From the NCBI RefSeq assembly GCF_946886695.1, contig NZ_CAMPJD010000013.1, forward strand, positions 1 to 64,000: a stretch of DNA of 64,000 bases. The letters are read 5' to 3'. This document shows, piece after piece, positions 8,790 to 18,894 of this stretch. Source of the DNA: an uncultured Pseudoxanthomonas sp. Lineage in GTDB: Bacteria > Pseudomonadota > Gammaproteobacteria > Xanthomonadales > Xanthomonadaceae. Position 1 is the stretch's first letter, and each line of letters begins with the position of its first letter. The notes beneath the pieces are model-generated. The model had not been told where the DNA came from, ran no database searches, and was given only the letters and a program-made list of their open reading frames with translations. The translations under genes and the position numbers were made by a program.

Positions 8790-9806
8790 TCACGCGGCCG
8801 GATAGCCCTGCGGATTCTGCGATTGCCAGCGCCACGCATCGCGGCACATGGCCTCTACCCCGAGTTCGGCATGCCAACCGAGCGTCTGACGGGCCAGCGA
8901 CGCATCCGCGTACACCTCCGCGACATCGCCAGGCCGCCTTGCGACCACTTCGTACGGAATGTCCCGTGCGGCCGCATCCGCGAACGCCTTCACCAGTTGC
9001 AACACGCTGACACCGTGGCCGGTGCCCAGGTTGACGGTCAGGTTGCGCCGCTCGCGCACGAGGAAATCCAGCGCATCCGCGTGCGCACGGGCGAGGTCCA
9101 TCACATGGATGTAGTCGCGCACGCCGGTGCCGTCCAGGGTCGGCCAATCGCCGCCGAATACGCTCAGCCGGTCGCGCCGCCCCACCGCCACCTGGCAGAT
9201 GTATGGCATCAGGTTGTTGGGAATGCCGGTGGGATCTTCGCCGATGAGGCCCGATTCGTGCGCGCCCACCGGGTTGAAGTAGCGCAGGTTGGCGGCATGG
9301 AATTCCGCGTCGCTGCCGCACAGGTCGCCGATGAGTTCTTCCATCACCAGCTTGGTGCGGCCATAGGGATTGGTGACCTGCAGGCGTGCGTCCTCGCGCA
9401 CCGGTACGCTGGCGGGATCGCCGTAGACCGTGGCGGAGGAGCTGAACACCAGTCGCCTGACGCCTGCAGCCTGCATCCCGTGCAGCAGGTTGAGCGTGCC
9501 GCCGATGTTGTTGTGGAAATAGTCCAGTGGCCGCTCGCAGGATTCGCCCACTGATTTCAGCGCCGCGAAATGCACGACGGCATCGAACTGCTGGCGCGCG
9601 AAGAACCCGGCGACCGCCTCGCGGTCGCGCAGGTCCAACGGCTGGAAGGGCACCGGATGACCGGTGATCTGCTGCAGGCGGGCCAGCACGCCTGGCGAGC
9701 TGTTGCTGAAGTTGTCGGCCACCACGACGTCATGACCACGCCCCACCAGCACCACGTAGGTGTGCGCCCCGATGTAGCCGGCGCCACCGCACAACAGGAT
9801 CCGCAT
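8790..9806 (-). CDS. galE: UDP-glucose 4-epimerase
   Basis: A 338-residue extended SDR enzyme that interconverts UDP-Glc and UDP-Gal (and possibly the N-acetyl forms). It has the NAD motif GGAGYIGAH at residues 6-14, [10 protein letters not shown], the catalytic NPYGRTK (YxxxK), [11 protein letters not shown] and the C-terminal region typical of GalE. The ATG at 9806 has GGGGGAG upstream. It is divergent from the sugar dehydrogenase starting at 10023 and opens the EPS locus. Confidence 0.95.
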   Translation of the reverse strand: MRILLCGGAGYIGAHTYVVLVGRGHDVVVADNFSNSSPGVLARLQQITGHPVPFQPLDLRDREAVAGFFARQQFDAVVHFAALKSVGESCERPLDYFHNNIGGTLNLLHGMQAAGVRRLVFSSSATVYGDPASVPVREDARLQVTNPYGRTKLVMEELIGDLCGSDAEFHAANLRYFNPVGAHESGLIGEDPTGIPNNLMPYICQVAVGRRDRLSVFGGDWPTLDGTGVRDYIHVMDLARAHADALDFLVRERRNLTVNLGTGHGVSVLQLVKAFADAAARDIPYEVVARRPGDVAEVYADASLARQTLGWHAELGVEAMCRDAWRWQSQNPQGYPAA

Positions 9807-10022
9807 CTCGACTCCCCCGGTCGCGTGTCGCCCATGTTCCGGATGGACGATCACCTCCTGATACGCAGGCAACGCGGCATTCAGGCCAATTCTTCCGCGT
9901 GTCCTCCCGGGCGTACTTTGGACGTTGATCGACTCGACACCAGGCCGGAAACCGGGCGAACGCCCGCCGCGCCACCGTATAGACTGCGCGACACACGCGA
10001 CACACAGGGGATCTCCACATCG

Positions 10023-11312
10023 ATGAACGCACCACTGCCTACCCTGGACCAGGCCAGGATCGCCGTGATTGGACTGGGGTATGTCGGCCTGCCGCTGGCC
10101 GTCGCCTTCGGCCGCAGGTTTCCCACGCTTGGATTCGACATCAACGGCAAGCGCGTGACCGAACTGCGCGACCATCATGACCACACGCTGGAAGTGACCG
10201 CCGAAGAGCTGCGCGACACCCCGCAGTTGGGTTTCAGCGACGATCCGGCCGCGCTGGCGGGCTGCAATGTGTTCATCGTCACCGTCCCCACCCCGATCGA
10301 CGACTACAAGCGCCCCGACCTGCATCCGCTGGAATCGGCAAGCCGCGCCGTCGGTCGCGCCATCGGCAAGGGCGCGGTCGCCATCTACGAATCCACCGTC
10401 TACCCGGGCGCGACCGAAGAAGTCTGCGTGCCGATCATCGAGCGTGAATCCGGACTGGTCTTCAACCGGGATTTCTACGCTGGTTACAGCCCCGAGCGCA
10501 TCAATCCCGGCGACAAGCAGCATCGGCTGGAGACGATCATGAAGGTCACCTCCGGCTCCAGCCCCGACGTCGCCGACTTCGTGGATGCGCTGTACGGCAG
10601 CATCATCACCGCCGGCACGCACAAGGCCAGCAGCATCCGCGTGGCGGAAGCGGCCAAGGTCATCGAGAACACCCAGCGCGACGTCAACATCGCGCTGATC
10701 AACGAACTCGCCCTGATCTTCCACCGCCTCGGCATCGACACCCACGAGGTGCTGGAAGCCGCCGGCACCAAGTGGAACTTCCTGCCATTCCGCCCCGGCC
10801 TGGTCGGCGGCCACTGCATCGGCGTGGATCCGTACTATCTGACCCACAAGGCGCAACAGATCGGTTACCACCCGGATGTGATCCTGGCCGGACGACGCAT
10901 CAACGACGGCATGGGCAGCCATGTCGCCCGCCGCGTGGCCAAGCTGATGGCCAAGCGCAACCTGCCCACGGCAGGCGCCAGGGTGCTGGTGCTGGGCCTG
11001 GCCTTCAAGGAAAACTGCCCCGACGTGCGCAATACCCGGGTGGTGGACATCGTGTCAGAGCTGCGCAGCTACAACACCGAGGTCGACGTGCACGATCCGT
11101 GGGTCAACGCGGATGAAGCGCGGCACGAATACGGCCTGGAACTGGTGGCGGAGCCACAGGCCGGCCAGTACGATGCCATCATCCTGGCGGTCGCGCACCG
11201 GGAGTTCACCGAACGTGGCGCCGAGGGTGTCCGCGCACTCGGCAAGCCCGGCGCCGTGCTCTTCGACGTGAAGCGGGCCCTGCCCCGCCACGCCGTCGAC
11301 GACTGCCTGTAA
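10023..11312 (+). CDS. UDP-N-acetylhexosamine 6-dehydrogenase (TviB/WbpO-like)
   Basis: Encodes 429 residues of the UDP-glucose/GDP-mannose dehydrogenase family. It carries the N-terminal Rossmann motif [12 protein letters not shown], the YESTVYPG segment, the middle-domain [14 protein letters not shown] and the catalytic Cys265 in [16 protein letters not shown]. The two-step oxidation gives a UDP-HexNAc uronic acid; the GalNAc/GlcNAc rather than Glc assignment comes from resemblance to TviB/WbpO and is moderately sure. It is followed 27 bases later by an epimerase, a pairing seen in Vi-antigen-type precursor synthesis. Confidence 0.9.
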   Translation: MNAPLPTLDQARIAVIGLGYVGLPLAVAFGRRFPTLGFDINGKRVTELRDHHDHTLEVTAEELRDTPQLGFSDDPAALAGCNVFIVTVPTPIDDYKRPDLHPLESASRAVGRAIGKGAVAIYESTVYPGATEEVCVPIIERESGLVFNRDFYAGYSPERINPGDKQHRLETIMKVTSGSSPDVADFVDALYGSIITAGTHKASSIRVAEAAKVIENTQRDVNIALINELALIFHRLGIDTHEVLEAAGTKWNFLPFRPGLVGGHCIGVDPYYLTHKAQQIGYHPDVILAGRRINDGMGSHVARRVAKLMAKRNLPTAGARVLVLGLAFKENCPDVRNTRVVDIVSELRSYNTEVDVHDPWVNADEARHEYGLELVAEPQAGQYDAIILAVAHREFTERGAEGVRALGKPGAVLFDVKRALPRHAVDDCL

Positions 11313-11339
11313 GCGACCCGATTCCAAGAGACCCTGTTG

Positions 11340-12347
11340 ATGCGCGTACTGGTCACCGGCGCTGCCGGCTTCATCGGCTCACACCTCAGCCATCGCCTGC
11401 TCGACCGCGGCGACGAGGTGCTGGGGTATGACAACCTCAATGCCTACTACGACCCTACGTTGAAGGAGGCCCGCCTGGCCCGGCTCCTGCCGAAGACGGG
11501 CTTCCGTTTCGTGCGCGGTTCTCTGGAAGACCGCGCGGCGCTGGAAGCCGCCTTCGACGCGTTCAAGCCGCAGCGCGTGGTGAACCTGGCCGCGCAGGCC
11601 GGCGTGCGCTATTCGCTGGAGAACCCGCACGCCTACATCGACAGCAACATCGTCGGCTTCACCAACATCCTGGAAGCCTGCCGGCACCGCGGCGTCGAAC
11701 ACCTCGTCTATGCGTCGTCCAGTTCGGTCTACGGCGCCAACCGGAAACTGCCGTTCGCGGTGGAGGACAGTGTCGACCATCCGGTCAGCCTGTACGCGGC
11801 CACCAAGAAGGCCAACGAACTGATGGCGCATACCTACAGCCATCTGTTCGGCATGCCCACCACCGGACTGCGCTTCTTCACCGTGTACGGTCCGTGGGGC
11901 CGCCCGGACATGGCCCTGTTCCTGTTCACGAAGAACATCCTCGAGGGCAAGCCCATCGACGTGTTCAACCACGGCCACCACAGCCGCGACTTCACCTTCG
12001 TCGACGACATCGTGGAAGGCGTGATCCGCACGCTGGACACCGTGCCCGGCCCGGATCCGGCGTACGACCCGCTGCTGCCGAACCCGGGTTCGTCCAGCGC
12101 CCCGTACCGCGTCTACAACATCGGCAATCACCAGCCGGTGCAATTGCTGCGCTACATCGAAGTGCTGGAGGATTGCCTGGGCCGCAAGGCGGAAAAACGC
12201 CTGCTCCCGATGCAGCCCGGCGACGTGCCCGACACCGAAGCCGACGTCGAGGCGCTGCGCCGCGATACCGGCTATTCGCCGACGACGCCCATCGAAACCG
12301 GCGTGCGCCGGTTCGTGGACTGGTACCGGACGTTCTACGCGGCGTAA
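11340..12347 (+). CDS. NAD-dependent UDP-sugar (uronate) 4-epimerase
   Basis: Encodes 335 residues. The extended SDR signature [10 protein letters not shown] is at the N-terminus, with [14 protein letters not shown] and the catalytic Tyr152/Lys156 (YAATK). [22 protein letters not shown] and [11 protein letters not shown] are typical of the UDP-glucuronate 4-epimerase / LpsL-CapI group. Together with the preceding dehydrogenase it probably supplies galacturonate-type residues. The ATG at 11340 follows CCAAGAG; a TTG directly before it is in frame. Confidence 0.88.
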   Translation: MRVLVTGAAGFIGSHLSHRLLDRGDEVLGYDNLNAYYDPTLKEARLARLLPKTGFRFVRGSLEDRAALEAAFDAFKPQRVVNLAAQAGVRYSLENPHAYIDSNIVGFTNILEACRHRGVEHLVYASSSSVYGANRKLPFAVEDSVDHPVSLYAATKKANELMAHTYSHLFGMPTTGLRFFTVYGPWGRPDMALFLFTKNILEGKPIDVFNHGHHSRDFTFVDDIVEGVIRTLDTVPGPDPAYDPLLPNPGSSSAPYRVYNIGNHQPVQLLRYIEVLEDCLGRKAEKRLLPMQPGDVPDTEADVEALRRDTGYSPTTPIETGVRRFVDWYRTFYAA

Positions 12348-12356
12348 ATCCCACAA

Positions 12357-12377
12357 GGAGCGCTTTCAAGGCGCTCC
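12357..12377 (+). terminator. Hairpin after epimerase gene, no U tract
   Basis: GGAGCGC, seven-base loop, GCGCTCC, ten bases after the epimerase stop and about 65 bases before the Wza-like gene. The stem is perfect but no T run follows, so it may be an mRNA-processing or attenuating hairpin rather than a full terminator. Confidence 0.35.
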
Positions 12378-12442
12378 GCAGTGGCCGGATTCCCCTGTCG
12401 CCGCCGTTGTTACCGGCATCAGCAACTCCAGGGGATCTTCCG

Positions 12443-13063
12443 ATGAACCGCCTCTTTGCCGGCCTTGCCGCCACCGCCCTTTCCATGTTGCTGGCGTCAT
12501 GCGCCACGTCCTCCGGCAGCGAGACGCCACCGCCTGCGACGAGCACGCTGGGTACCGACGCGTACCACATCGGCGTGGACGACATCGTGCAGGTCTCCGT
12601 GTGGCGCAACCCGGAACTCGGCATCACCGTGCCGGTGCGTCCCGACGGCATGATTTCGGTCCCGCTGGTGGGCGACGTGCCCGCCGGCGGCCGCACGCCC
12701 GGCGACGTCGCCAAGGACATCCAGGAACGCCTCGCCACCTACGTGCGTGATCCGCAGGTGGCGGTGATCCTGACCGACCTGCGCAGCCACGAGTACCTGT
12801 CCCGGGTACGCGTCACCGGCGCCGTCCGCCAGCCCGTGTCGCTGCCCTACCGCCCTGGCATGACGGTGCTGGATGCCGTGCTGGCCGCTGGTGGCATCAC
12901 CGAGTTCGCGGCCGCCGACAGGTCCGACCTGCACCGCAAGGGTGCCGAACAGACCCAGACCTATGCGGTCCGGCTTGACCGCATCCTCAACCGCGGCGAT
13001 CTGAGCACCAACTACACGGTATCGCCCGGCGACGTCATCACCGTTCCCGAGCGCACGTTCTGA
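12443..13063 (+). CDS. Wza/GumB-like polysaccharide export lipoprotein
   Basis: Encodes 206 residues. The lipobox LLASC places the lipidated Cys at residue 20. A Poly_export domain follows (YHIGVDDIVQVSVWRNPELG, VRPDGMISVPLVGDV), then a SLBB-like part (VRVTGAVRQPVSLPYRPGMTVLDAVLAAGG). These proteins form the outer-membrane export channel. The short length is that of the exosortase-A-associated exporters rather than full-length E. coli Wza. The stop overlaps the next start (ATGA), so this gene and the chain-length gene are translationally coupled. Confidence 0.92.
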   Translation: MNRLFAGLAATALSMLLASCATSSGSETPPPATSTLGTDAYHIGVDDIVQVSVWRNPELGITVPVRPDGMISVPLVGDVPAGGRTPGDVAKDIQERLATYVRDPQVAVILTDLRSHEYLSRVRVTGAVRQPVSLPYRPGMTVLDAVLAAGGITEFAAADRSDLHRKGAEQTQTYAVRLDRILNRGDLSTNYTVSPGDVITVPERTF

Positions 13064-14652
13064 TGAGCCAGAGCAATCTTCCCGCGCGGCGCGGATACGC
13101 CGCGCCAGCCTCGCCCGCGGGCGCGCTGTCGCCGAACGAACTGGCCCCGATCCTGCTGCGCGAAGCGCGCCGCCACCGTGTGGCGCTGGTCGGCATCTTC
13201 GCCGGCGTCGCCCTGCTGACGCTGGTGGTCGGATTGCTGGTGCTGCCGAAGAATTACACCGCATCGACAACGATCCTGGCGCAGGAGAGCGACATCATCC
13301 AGCCCCTGCTGGAAGGCCGCGCCGTGGCGACCGGCGTCGTGGACCGCGCCGGCATGGCCCGGCAGGTGATCTACAGCCAGCGGGTCCTGCAGGATGCACT
13401 GAAAACCGGCGGCTGGCTGGAGGACGTCCCCAATGCCGTCCAGCAGGACCGGCTGATGGAGCAGATCAAGGGCCGCATCGCGATCACCAGCCCGCGCCCC
13501 AACCTGATCCAGATCACCTACCGCGACAGCGATGCCAAGCGCACCTACGAGGTGACGGAGCGTCTGAGCGACATGTTCATCAAGGAGAGCCTGGCGGCGA
13601 AGGAACGCGAAAGCCGCGAGGCCTACGAGTTCATCAACAAGCAGGTGCAGGACTACCACGCCAAGCTGCTGGAAGCCGAGGAGCGCCTGCGCATGTACCG
13701 CTCGGCCAACACCGACGCCCAGCCCGGCAGCGCGACCGATGCCAATACGCGCATCAGCTCGCTGCGTACCACGGTCGAACAGACCCGCATGTCGCTGCTG
13801 GAACAGCGCTCGCGCGAAAGCGCGATCGCCTCGCAGCTCTCCGGCGAATCGGCGGTCACTGCCGTGCAGACGCGCGAGAGCCTGTACCGCGGGCAATTGC
13901 TGGAGCTGCAGGGCCAGTTGGACCGCCTGCTGCTGAACTACACCGAGCAGCATCCGGACGTCGTGCGCGTGCGCCACCAGATGGCCGATCTGCAGCAGTC
14001 CATGGTCAACGAACAGAACCGTCGCGCCTCCGCGCCGCAGAGCGGGAGCCCGTTCGACGAGGCCCAGATGAACCCGCTGTACCAGGAGCTGCGCAGCCAA
14101 CAGGCGCAGACGCGCCGCGAAGTGGCGGCGACCGCGTCGCGCATGGCGATCGCGGAGTCGATGCTGAACGACGAACTCAACCGCAGCCGGCGCATCGCCG
14201 ACTCGGAAAGCGCCTTGGCCGAGCTCACGCGCGACTACGAAGTCAACCGCGACATCTACCAGGACCTGTTGCGCCGGCGCGAGAACGCCCGCGTCTCCAT
14301 GCAGCTGGACCGTGAGGAACGCGGCCTGACCCTGCGCGTGCAGGATCCCGCCACCATGCCGTTGCGGCCGACGGGCCTGCGCTTCATGCACTTCGCCATC
14401 GGCGGGCTGCTGATGGCGATAGGCATTCCGCTCGGCCTGGTGTTCCTGCGCGCACGCTTCGATCCGCGCATCCGCTCGGCCCACCAGGTACAACGGCTCA
14501 CGGATCGTCCGCTGCTGACCGTGGTGCCGACCTACCACTCGCCGCGCGACCGTCGCCAGGAATTGACGAGGAACGCGATGAGCGTCGGCATCCTCCTGAT
14601 CGTCGTGCTCGCGTATGGGCTCGTGTTCGGCCTCAAGCAGCTTGCCGCCTGA
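13063..14652 (+). CDS. Wzz/GNVR-type polysaccharide chain-length determinant
   Basis: Encodes 529 residues. A first transmembrane helix (about 43-62) is followed by a long, coiled-coil-rich periplasmic part (about 150-400, with many ERLR/EQTR-type heptads). A second helix (FAIGGLLMAIGIPLGLVFL) and a third at the extreme C-terminus (ILLIVVLAYGLVFGLKQ) close the protein. There is no cytoplasmic kinase domain; the ATPase is the next gene. It resembles the chain-length proteins of exosortase-A EPS loci and probably sets polymer length with the Wza-like exporter. Confidence 0.9.
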   Translation: MSQSNLPARRGYAAPASPAGALSPNELAPILLREARRHRVALVGIFAGVALLTLVVGLLVLPKNYTASTTILAQESDIIQPLLEGRAVATGVVDRAGMARQVIYSQRVLQDALKTGGWLEDVPNAVQQDRLMEQIKGRIAITSPRPNLIQITYRDSDAKRTYEVTERLSDMFIKESLAAKERESREAYEFINKQVQDYHAKLLEAEERLRMYRSANTDAQPGSATDANTRISSLRTTVEQTRMSLLEQRSRESAIASQLSGESAVTAVQTRESLYRGQLLELQGQLDRLLLNYTEQHPDVVRVRHQMADLQQSMVNEQNRRASAPQSGSPFDEAQMNPLYQELRSQQAQTRREVAATASRMAIAESMLNDELNRSRRIADSESALAELTRDYEVNRDIYQDLLRRRENARVSMQLDREERGLTLRVQDPATMPLRPTGLRFMHFAIGGLLMAIGIPLGLVFLRARFDPRIRSAHQVQRLTDRPLLTVVPTYHSPRDRRQELTRNAMSVGILLIVVLAYGLVFGLKQLAA

Positions 14653-14662
14653 GCCCACCCCC

Positions 14663-15430
14663 ATGACCCAACACGCCACAATGGAAAAGCCAGTGACCCC
14701 GGACAACGACCGACTGCACGGCGTGCCCTACCGCGCCGACACCTCCCGCTCGCTGGCCCTGATGGACGAGCCCACGGCATTGACGCCCCGCGAACTGGAA
14801 GAGCGTCGCGTCATCCATCGCAACGATTCCGTGCGCGAGCAGGCGGATGCGTTCCGCGAGTTGCGTACGCGGCTGCTCGCCCTGGGCGGCGACAGGAACT
14901 TCGTCACCCTGGTGGCACCGGTAAGCCACGGCTGCGGCGGCAGCTTCGTTGCCCGCAACCTGGCCACGGCGTTCGCGTTCGACGACACCAAGAGCGCGCT
15001 GCTGGTGGACTGCGACGCGCTGCATCCAACGCAGCACACCGCGCTGCGCGTGGATGCCGGACACGGCGGGCTGATGGATTACCTGGATGACAGCGACACC
15101 GATCTTGCCCGCATCCTCTATCGCACCGGCGTACCGCGCCTGCGCCTGATACCGAGCGGCCGCCAGCGCGAAATGACAGGCGAAGCCTTCAGCTCGTTCC
15201 GCATGCGCGCGATGATGGATTCACTGCGCAGCCGTTATCCCGACCGTTACCTCGTCCTCGACAGCCCGTCGGTACTCGGTTCGCCCGATGCACGCATCCT
15301 CTCCGAGCTCGCTGACCTGGTGGTCCTGGTCGCGGGCTACGGCAAGGTCACGCCGGAGAAGCTGGAGAAGGCCATCGGCAGCTTCCCGGCCGACAAGGTG
15401 GCCGGCGTGGTGTTCAACGAAATCCCGTGA
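14663..15430 (+). CDS. BY-kinase-like (CpsD/EpsG) ATPase with degenerate Walker A
   Basis: Encodes 255 residues of the MinD/ParA-like fold used by bacterial tyrosine kinases that partner chain-length proteins. The P-loop position reads VSHGCGGSF (residues 87-95). The family needs G-x-G-K-S/T, but residue 93 is Gly instead of Lys. Walker A' (ALLVDCDALHP) and a Walker B-like LVLDSPSV are present. There is no C-terminal tyrosine cluster. It may be a regulatory pseudo-kinase. The ATG at 14663 is chosen ten bases after the previous stop; an ATG at 14681 is possible. Confidence 0.8.
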   Translation: MTQHATMEKPVTPDNDRLHGVPYRADTSRSLALMDEPTALTPRELEERRVIHRNDSVREQADAFRELRTRLLALGGDRNFVTLVAPVSHGCGGSFVARNLATAFAFDDTKSALLVDCDALHPTQHTALRVDAGHGGLMDYLDDSDTDLARILYRTGVPRLRLIPSGRQREMTGEAFSSFRMRAMMDSLRSRYPDRYLVLDSPSVLGSPDARILSELADLVVLVAGYGKVTPEKLEKAIGSFPADKVAGVVFNEIP

Positions 15431-15450
15431 AGCAGCCAAGGAGCATCGGC

Positions 15451-16752
15451 ATGCGCGTCACCCGCCTTCGCGTTTCCGCCATCGCGGCCTCCGTGCTGGC
15501 CACGTTCACCGGCCACGCGTTCGCCGCACGCGTCGACTACACCGTGGACCTCGGCATGGAGCACAACAGCAACGTGACGATGGTGCCCGCCGACCCCATC
15601 GAGCAGCGCTACCTGCGTACCGGCGTCGGCTTCAGCATCACCGAGAACATCTCGGCGCTGCAGCTGAGCCTGGACGGGCGCGCCGAGTACCGCGACTACG
15701 AGGACGACGTCTTCGCCGACACCGTCGACGGCACGCTCTCGGGGCGCATGAACTGGGTCGCCATTCCGCAGCGCCTGTTCTTCGTGGTGGAGGACAACCT
15801 GACGGTGCAGCCGGTGGATTCGCTGGTCCCTGATGGCCCGGGCAACCGCCAGCAGGTGAACGTGTTCTCTGCCGGCCCGACGGTGCTGTTCAACTGGACG
15901 TCTTCGCTGCATGGGCAGGCCGAGCTGCGCTACGTACACAGCGATGCCGAAGTGACCGACGAGTTCAATTCGCAGCGCCTCGCCTCCGCGGTCCGCACAA
16001 TCAAGGAACTCTCGCCCACCAGCCGCGTATCGTTGAACCTGCAGGCGCAGCGCGTGGACTTCGACGACGACATCGTGGCCCGCGACTACAACCGCTACGA
16101 CATCTACGGACGCTATGTCCGCACGCTGGCCAACTTCGAACTCGGTGCGGACCTGGGCTATTCGCGCATCGACTACCGGCAGGGCGAGTCGCGCTCCGAG
16201 CCGCTGCTGCGCGCGGATGCCGAGTGGAACCTTTCCCCGCACAGCCAGCTGATCGCGGCCGTGTCCAGCCAGTTCTCGGACACAGCGACAGATGCACTGA
16301 CCGGCATCCAGTCCGAGGCCACGGTGCCGGAGAACGTCCTGACCGGCGACGCGGTGGTGAATGCTTCACCGTACGAGGTCCGCAGCATCGACCTCGGCTA
16401 CCGGTACACGGGCACGCGGCTGACCTTTTCCGTCACCCCGTACGCACAGAAGCGCGACTACGTGGATTCGGACACGTTCGACCAGAAGACGCGCGGCGCG
16501 CGCTTCGACCTGCAATGGCTGATCCGTCGTTCGCTGACGCTGGGAAGCTACGCCACATGGGAACGGCTGGACTACACGCAGCTCAACCGCGAGGACGAGA
16601 CCTCGCGCGTGGGCGCGAGCCTGGAATACCAATGGGCGCCCCGCTGGTCGGCGCGCCTGCACGCCGAGCGCTACAAGCGCGACAGCACCGACGTTGGCCA
16701 GAGCGTCTCGCAGAACCTGATCTACCTGAGCATCGCCTACTCCAACCGTTGA
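15451..16752 (+). CDS. Outer-membrane beta-barrel protein of EPS export (TIGR03016-like)
   Basis: Encodes 433 residues. A signal peptide cut near HAFA-ARVDY is followed by alternating hydrophobic/polar strands ending in IYLSIAYSNR, as expected for an outer-membrane barrel. The start YTVDLGMEHNSNVTM resembles the barrel protein found in exosortase-A EPS loci. The ATG at 15451 has AAGGAG seven bases upstream, better than the GTG at 15427 that overlaps the previous stop. Its likely role is to help export or hold the polymer at the outer membrane (inference). Confidence 0.78.
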   Translation: MRVTRLRVSAIAASVLATFTGHAFAARVDYTVDLGMEHNSNVTMVPADPIEQRYLRTGVGFSITENISALQLSLDGRAEYRDYEDDVFADTVDGTLSGRMNWVAIPQRLFFVVEDNLTVQPVDSLVPDGPGNRQQVNVFSAGPTVLFNWTSSLHGQAELRYVHSDAEVTDEFNSQRLASAVRTIKELSPTSRVSLNLQAQRVDFDDDIVARDYNRYDIYGRYVRTLANFELGADLGYSRIDYRQGESRSEPLLRADAEWNLSPHSQLIAAVSSQFSDTATDALTGIQSEATVPENVLTGDAVVNASPYEVRSIDLGYRYTGTRLTFSVTPYAQKRDYVDSDTFDQKTRGARFDLQWLIRRSLTLGSYATWERLDYTQLNREDETSRVGASLEYQWAPRWSARLHAERYKRDSTDVGQSVSQNLIYLSIAYSNR

Positions 16753-16762
16753 GGTGTCCGGC

Positions 16763-18625
16763 ATGCGCGCCACGCCCTCCAGATTGAAGACGCATGGCAT
16801 CCCCAGTGCGGTGTTGCTGACGCTGGCACTGCTGGCAGCCGCGATCGGCCATTGCGGTGCAGCCGATGCACCGGAGGCGACCTCCGCACCGGAACCCCAG
16901 GAGCCGCAGGCTTCCGCTGGCGCGCCACAGGCGACCGCCGCGCCCGTCGCCGCGGCTGCACCGGCAGGCACGGACCAGTTGAAGATCGACCTGACGTTCG
17001 TCGATCGCAGGTCGCCGGAGTACGGCCGCTTCCGCAACTGGGTGGAGACGGCCGTGTCGGGCAGTCCGGGCTATGCGTTCAGCGCCAGCGACGCCGCCCT
17101 GATGTTCCTGCTCAGCGATGGAGAGAAGTACTGCAAGCTCGCCGTCCGCATGGTGGAAAAGGAAGTCGCTGAAGCGGAGGCGGCGATTGCGGCCGGTTCG
17201 CGCCCCGCGATCGCAGGCGATTCGTATCTGGAAGTCGGCCCCAGGATCGCGGACCTGGCGATGACGCTGCACGCCTGCACCAGCATGATCGATGCCGCGC
17301 AGCGGCAGCGCTGGTCCGCCCTGGCGGAGCAGGCCGTGTGGAACGTCTGGAACCCGAGCCGGGCGCAGTGGGGCGGCCGCGCCCACGCATGGACCGGCTG
17401 GTCCATCGACAATCCCGGCAACAACTACTACTACAGCTTCATCGAAGCGACCATGTACTGGGCGCTGGTCAGCGGCAGCAAGACCTGGATGGACGAGCTC
17501 AAGATGCGTCGCCTGCCGCCGCTGAAGGCGTACTACGCCGAGTTGCCGGGCGGCGGCAGCCGCGAAGGCACCGGCTATGGCGCCGCGCAGATGCGCCTGT
17601 TCGGTCTTTACCGCCTGTGGAAGGACAGCACGGGCGAGGACCTGGCCACGGCCAGCACGCATGCGCGCGACAGCATTCCGTACTGGATACACGCCACGGT
17701 GCCCACGCTGGACCGCTTCGCACCGATCGGCGACCAGGCGCGCAGTTCGATACCCGAACTGTTCGACTACCACCGCCGTCTGGTGCTGGAAGCGCGCCAG
17801 CTGACGACGGATGCCGATGCCCGCGCGATGTCGTCTTGGTGGCTGCGCAGCATCTCGGTGCCGCGCATGGGCCAGGGCTTCAACAGTCGCTATGACCTGT
17901 TGCCGGCCGGCGATGGCGGCGATCCTCCCCCGGCCCTGGTCTACCACGCTGAAGGTGCCGGCCACCTGTTCGCGCGCAGCGACTGGGGCAAGGACGCCAT
18001 GTGGATGTCGTTCGTCGCCGGCCCCTACAACGAGAGCCACGCGCACCAGGAGCAGGGCGGCTTCACCCTGTTCGCGCGCGACTGGCTGGCCGTGACCGAG
18101 AACATCTGGAGCCACAGTGGCATCCAGCAGGGCACGCCCGTCCACAACGTCGTGCGCTTCGAGCGCGCCAACGCGGACGCACAGCAATGCGCGGCGCCGC
18201 GCGGTGACGTGGTGGTGCACCAGTGCGAAACACCGCGCTCGCGCTCCCGCGTGACCGTGACGCCGCGACCAGATGGCGGCATTACCGCGACGGCCGACCT
18301 GACGCCGGTATATCGCGACAATCCGGCCCTGCAGTCCTGGCTGCGGCGCATCGAGTTCGGTGGTCGCAAGCTGCTGGTGCAGGACGATTTCCGGCTGGGC
18401 GCGGGCACCCGTGCGATCTTCCAGGTCAATGTCCCGGAGCGCCCCACCGTCCAGGGCAACGAGGCCACCGCCGGCCGGCTGCGCATCCGCGTGCTGGAGC
18501 CCGCGAATGCGACGCTGCGCGTCCACACCTGGAGCGACGATGACGCGCAGGAGTTCAGGCGCGGCTGGCGGGTGGATGTCTCGGGCGGACAGACCGGCTA
18601 CAAGGTGGAACTCAGCGAGAAATGA
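16763..18625 (+). CDS. Heparinase II/III-like (alginate-lyase family) secreted protein 1
   Basis: Encodes 620 residues. A signal peptide (about 1-33) and an Ala/Pro-rich linker to about 70 precede an alpha-helical toroid with NNYYYSFIEATMYW, LPGGGSREGTGYG and TVPTLDRFAPIGDQARSS. A C-terminal beta-sandwich carries GPYNESHAHQEQGGFTLF and WLAVTENIWSHSGI, the heparinase II/III-like pattern. Such enzymes cleave uronic-acid polymers by beta-elimination, so it may trim or degrade the EPS during export. GAGG lies eight bases before ATG 16763. A close paralogue follows at 18895. Confidence 0.82.
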   Translation: MRATPSRLKTHGIPSAVLLTLALLAAAIGHCGAADAPEATSAPEPQEPQASAGAPQATAAPVAAAAPAGTDQLKIDLTFVDRRSPEYGRFRNWVETAVSGSPGYAFSASDAALMFLLSDGEKYCKLAVRMVEKEVAEAEAAIAAGSRPAIAGDSYLEVGPRIADLAMTLHACTSMIDAAQRQRWSALAEQAVWNVWNPSRAQWGGRAHAWTGWSIDNPGNNYYYSFIEATMYWALVSGSKTWMDELKMRRLPPLKAYYAELPGGGSREGTGYGAAQMRLFGLYRLWKDSTGEDLATASTHARDSIPYWIHATVPTLDRFAPIGDQARSSIPELFDYHRRLVLEARQLTTDADARAMSSWWLRSISVPRMGQGFNSRYDLLPAGDGGDPPPALVYHAEGAGHLFARSDWGKDAMWMSFVAGPYNESHAHQEQGGFTLFARDWLAVTENIWSHSGIQQGTPVHNVVRFERANADAQQCAAPRGDVVVHQCETPRSRSRVTVTPRPDGGITATADLTPVYRDNPALQSWLRRIEFGGRKLLVQDDFRLGAGTRAIFQVNVPERPTVQGNEATAGRLRIRVLEPANATLRVHTWSDDDAQEFRRGWRVDVSGGQTGYKVELSEK

Positions 18626-18644
18626 TACGGTCGTTGGGCGAGTC

Positions 18645-18669
18645 ACGCGCCGCAAACAGTGCGGCGCGT
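18645..18669 (+). other. Strong hairpin between the two lyase-like genes
   Basis: ACGCGCCGCA, loop AACAG, TGCGGCGCGT: a perfect ten-pair stem, 19 bases after the first lyase-like stop. There is no T run, so it may stabilise or process the upstream mRNA, or slow transcription into the second copy. The rest of the 269-base gap probably holds a promoter (TATGAT near 18767), which I cannot confirm. Confidence 0.45.
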
Positions 18670-18894
18670 CGCAAAGCCGCCCTCACGGCTCCGTGACCTC
18701 CCCTGCCGCCGGCTGAACCAACCTGCGTTTCTGTGACCCAGCGCGTCCGTTTTGGCGGAAGTCCCACGTTATGATCCGCCCGCCGTTGCGCGGATCGCAT
18801 GTAGCGAGGGGGCGCTGCAGCGGGTAGTCACCAGCCTCGAGGGCTGTCGTCTTCCAATTCGTTCGTGCGCGGTTTTCTTGCCAGGAGAACCCCT

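Noticed and set aside
9807..10922. N-terminal extension of galE on the minus strand
   Set aside because: Antisense to the dehydrogenase; GalE begins exactly at [13 protein letters not shown] with a ribosome site.
12357..12377. Hairpin as a real terminator before the export operon
   Set aside because: No U tract follows, and the genes on both sides are likely to be functionally linked.
18626..18894. Sigma-54 promoter in front of the second lyase-like gene
   Set aside because: GG and GC pairs do not have the required ten-base spacing around TTTTGGCGG.
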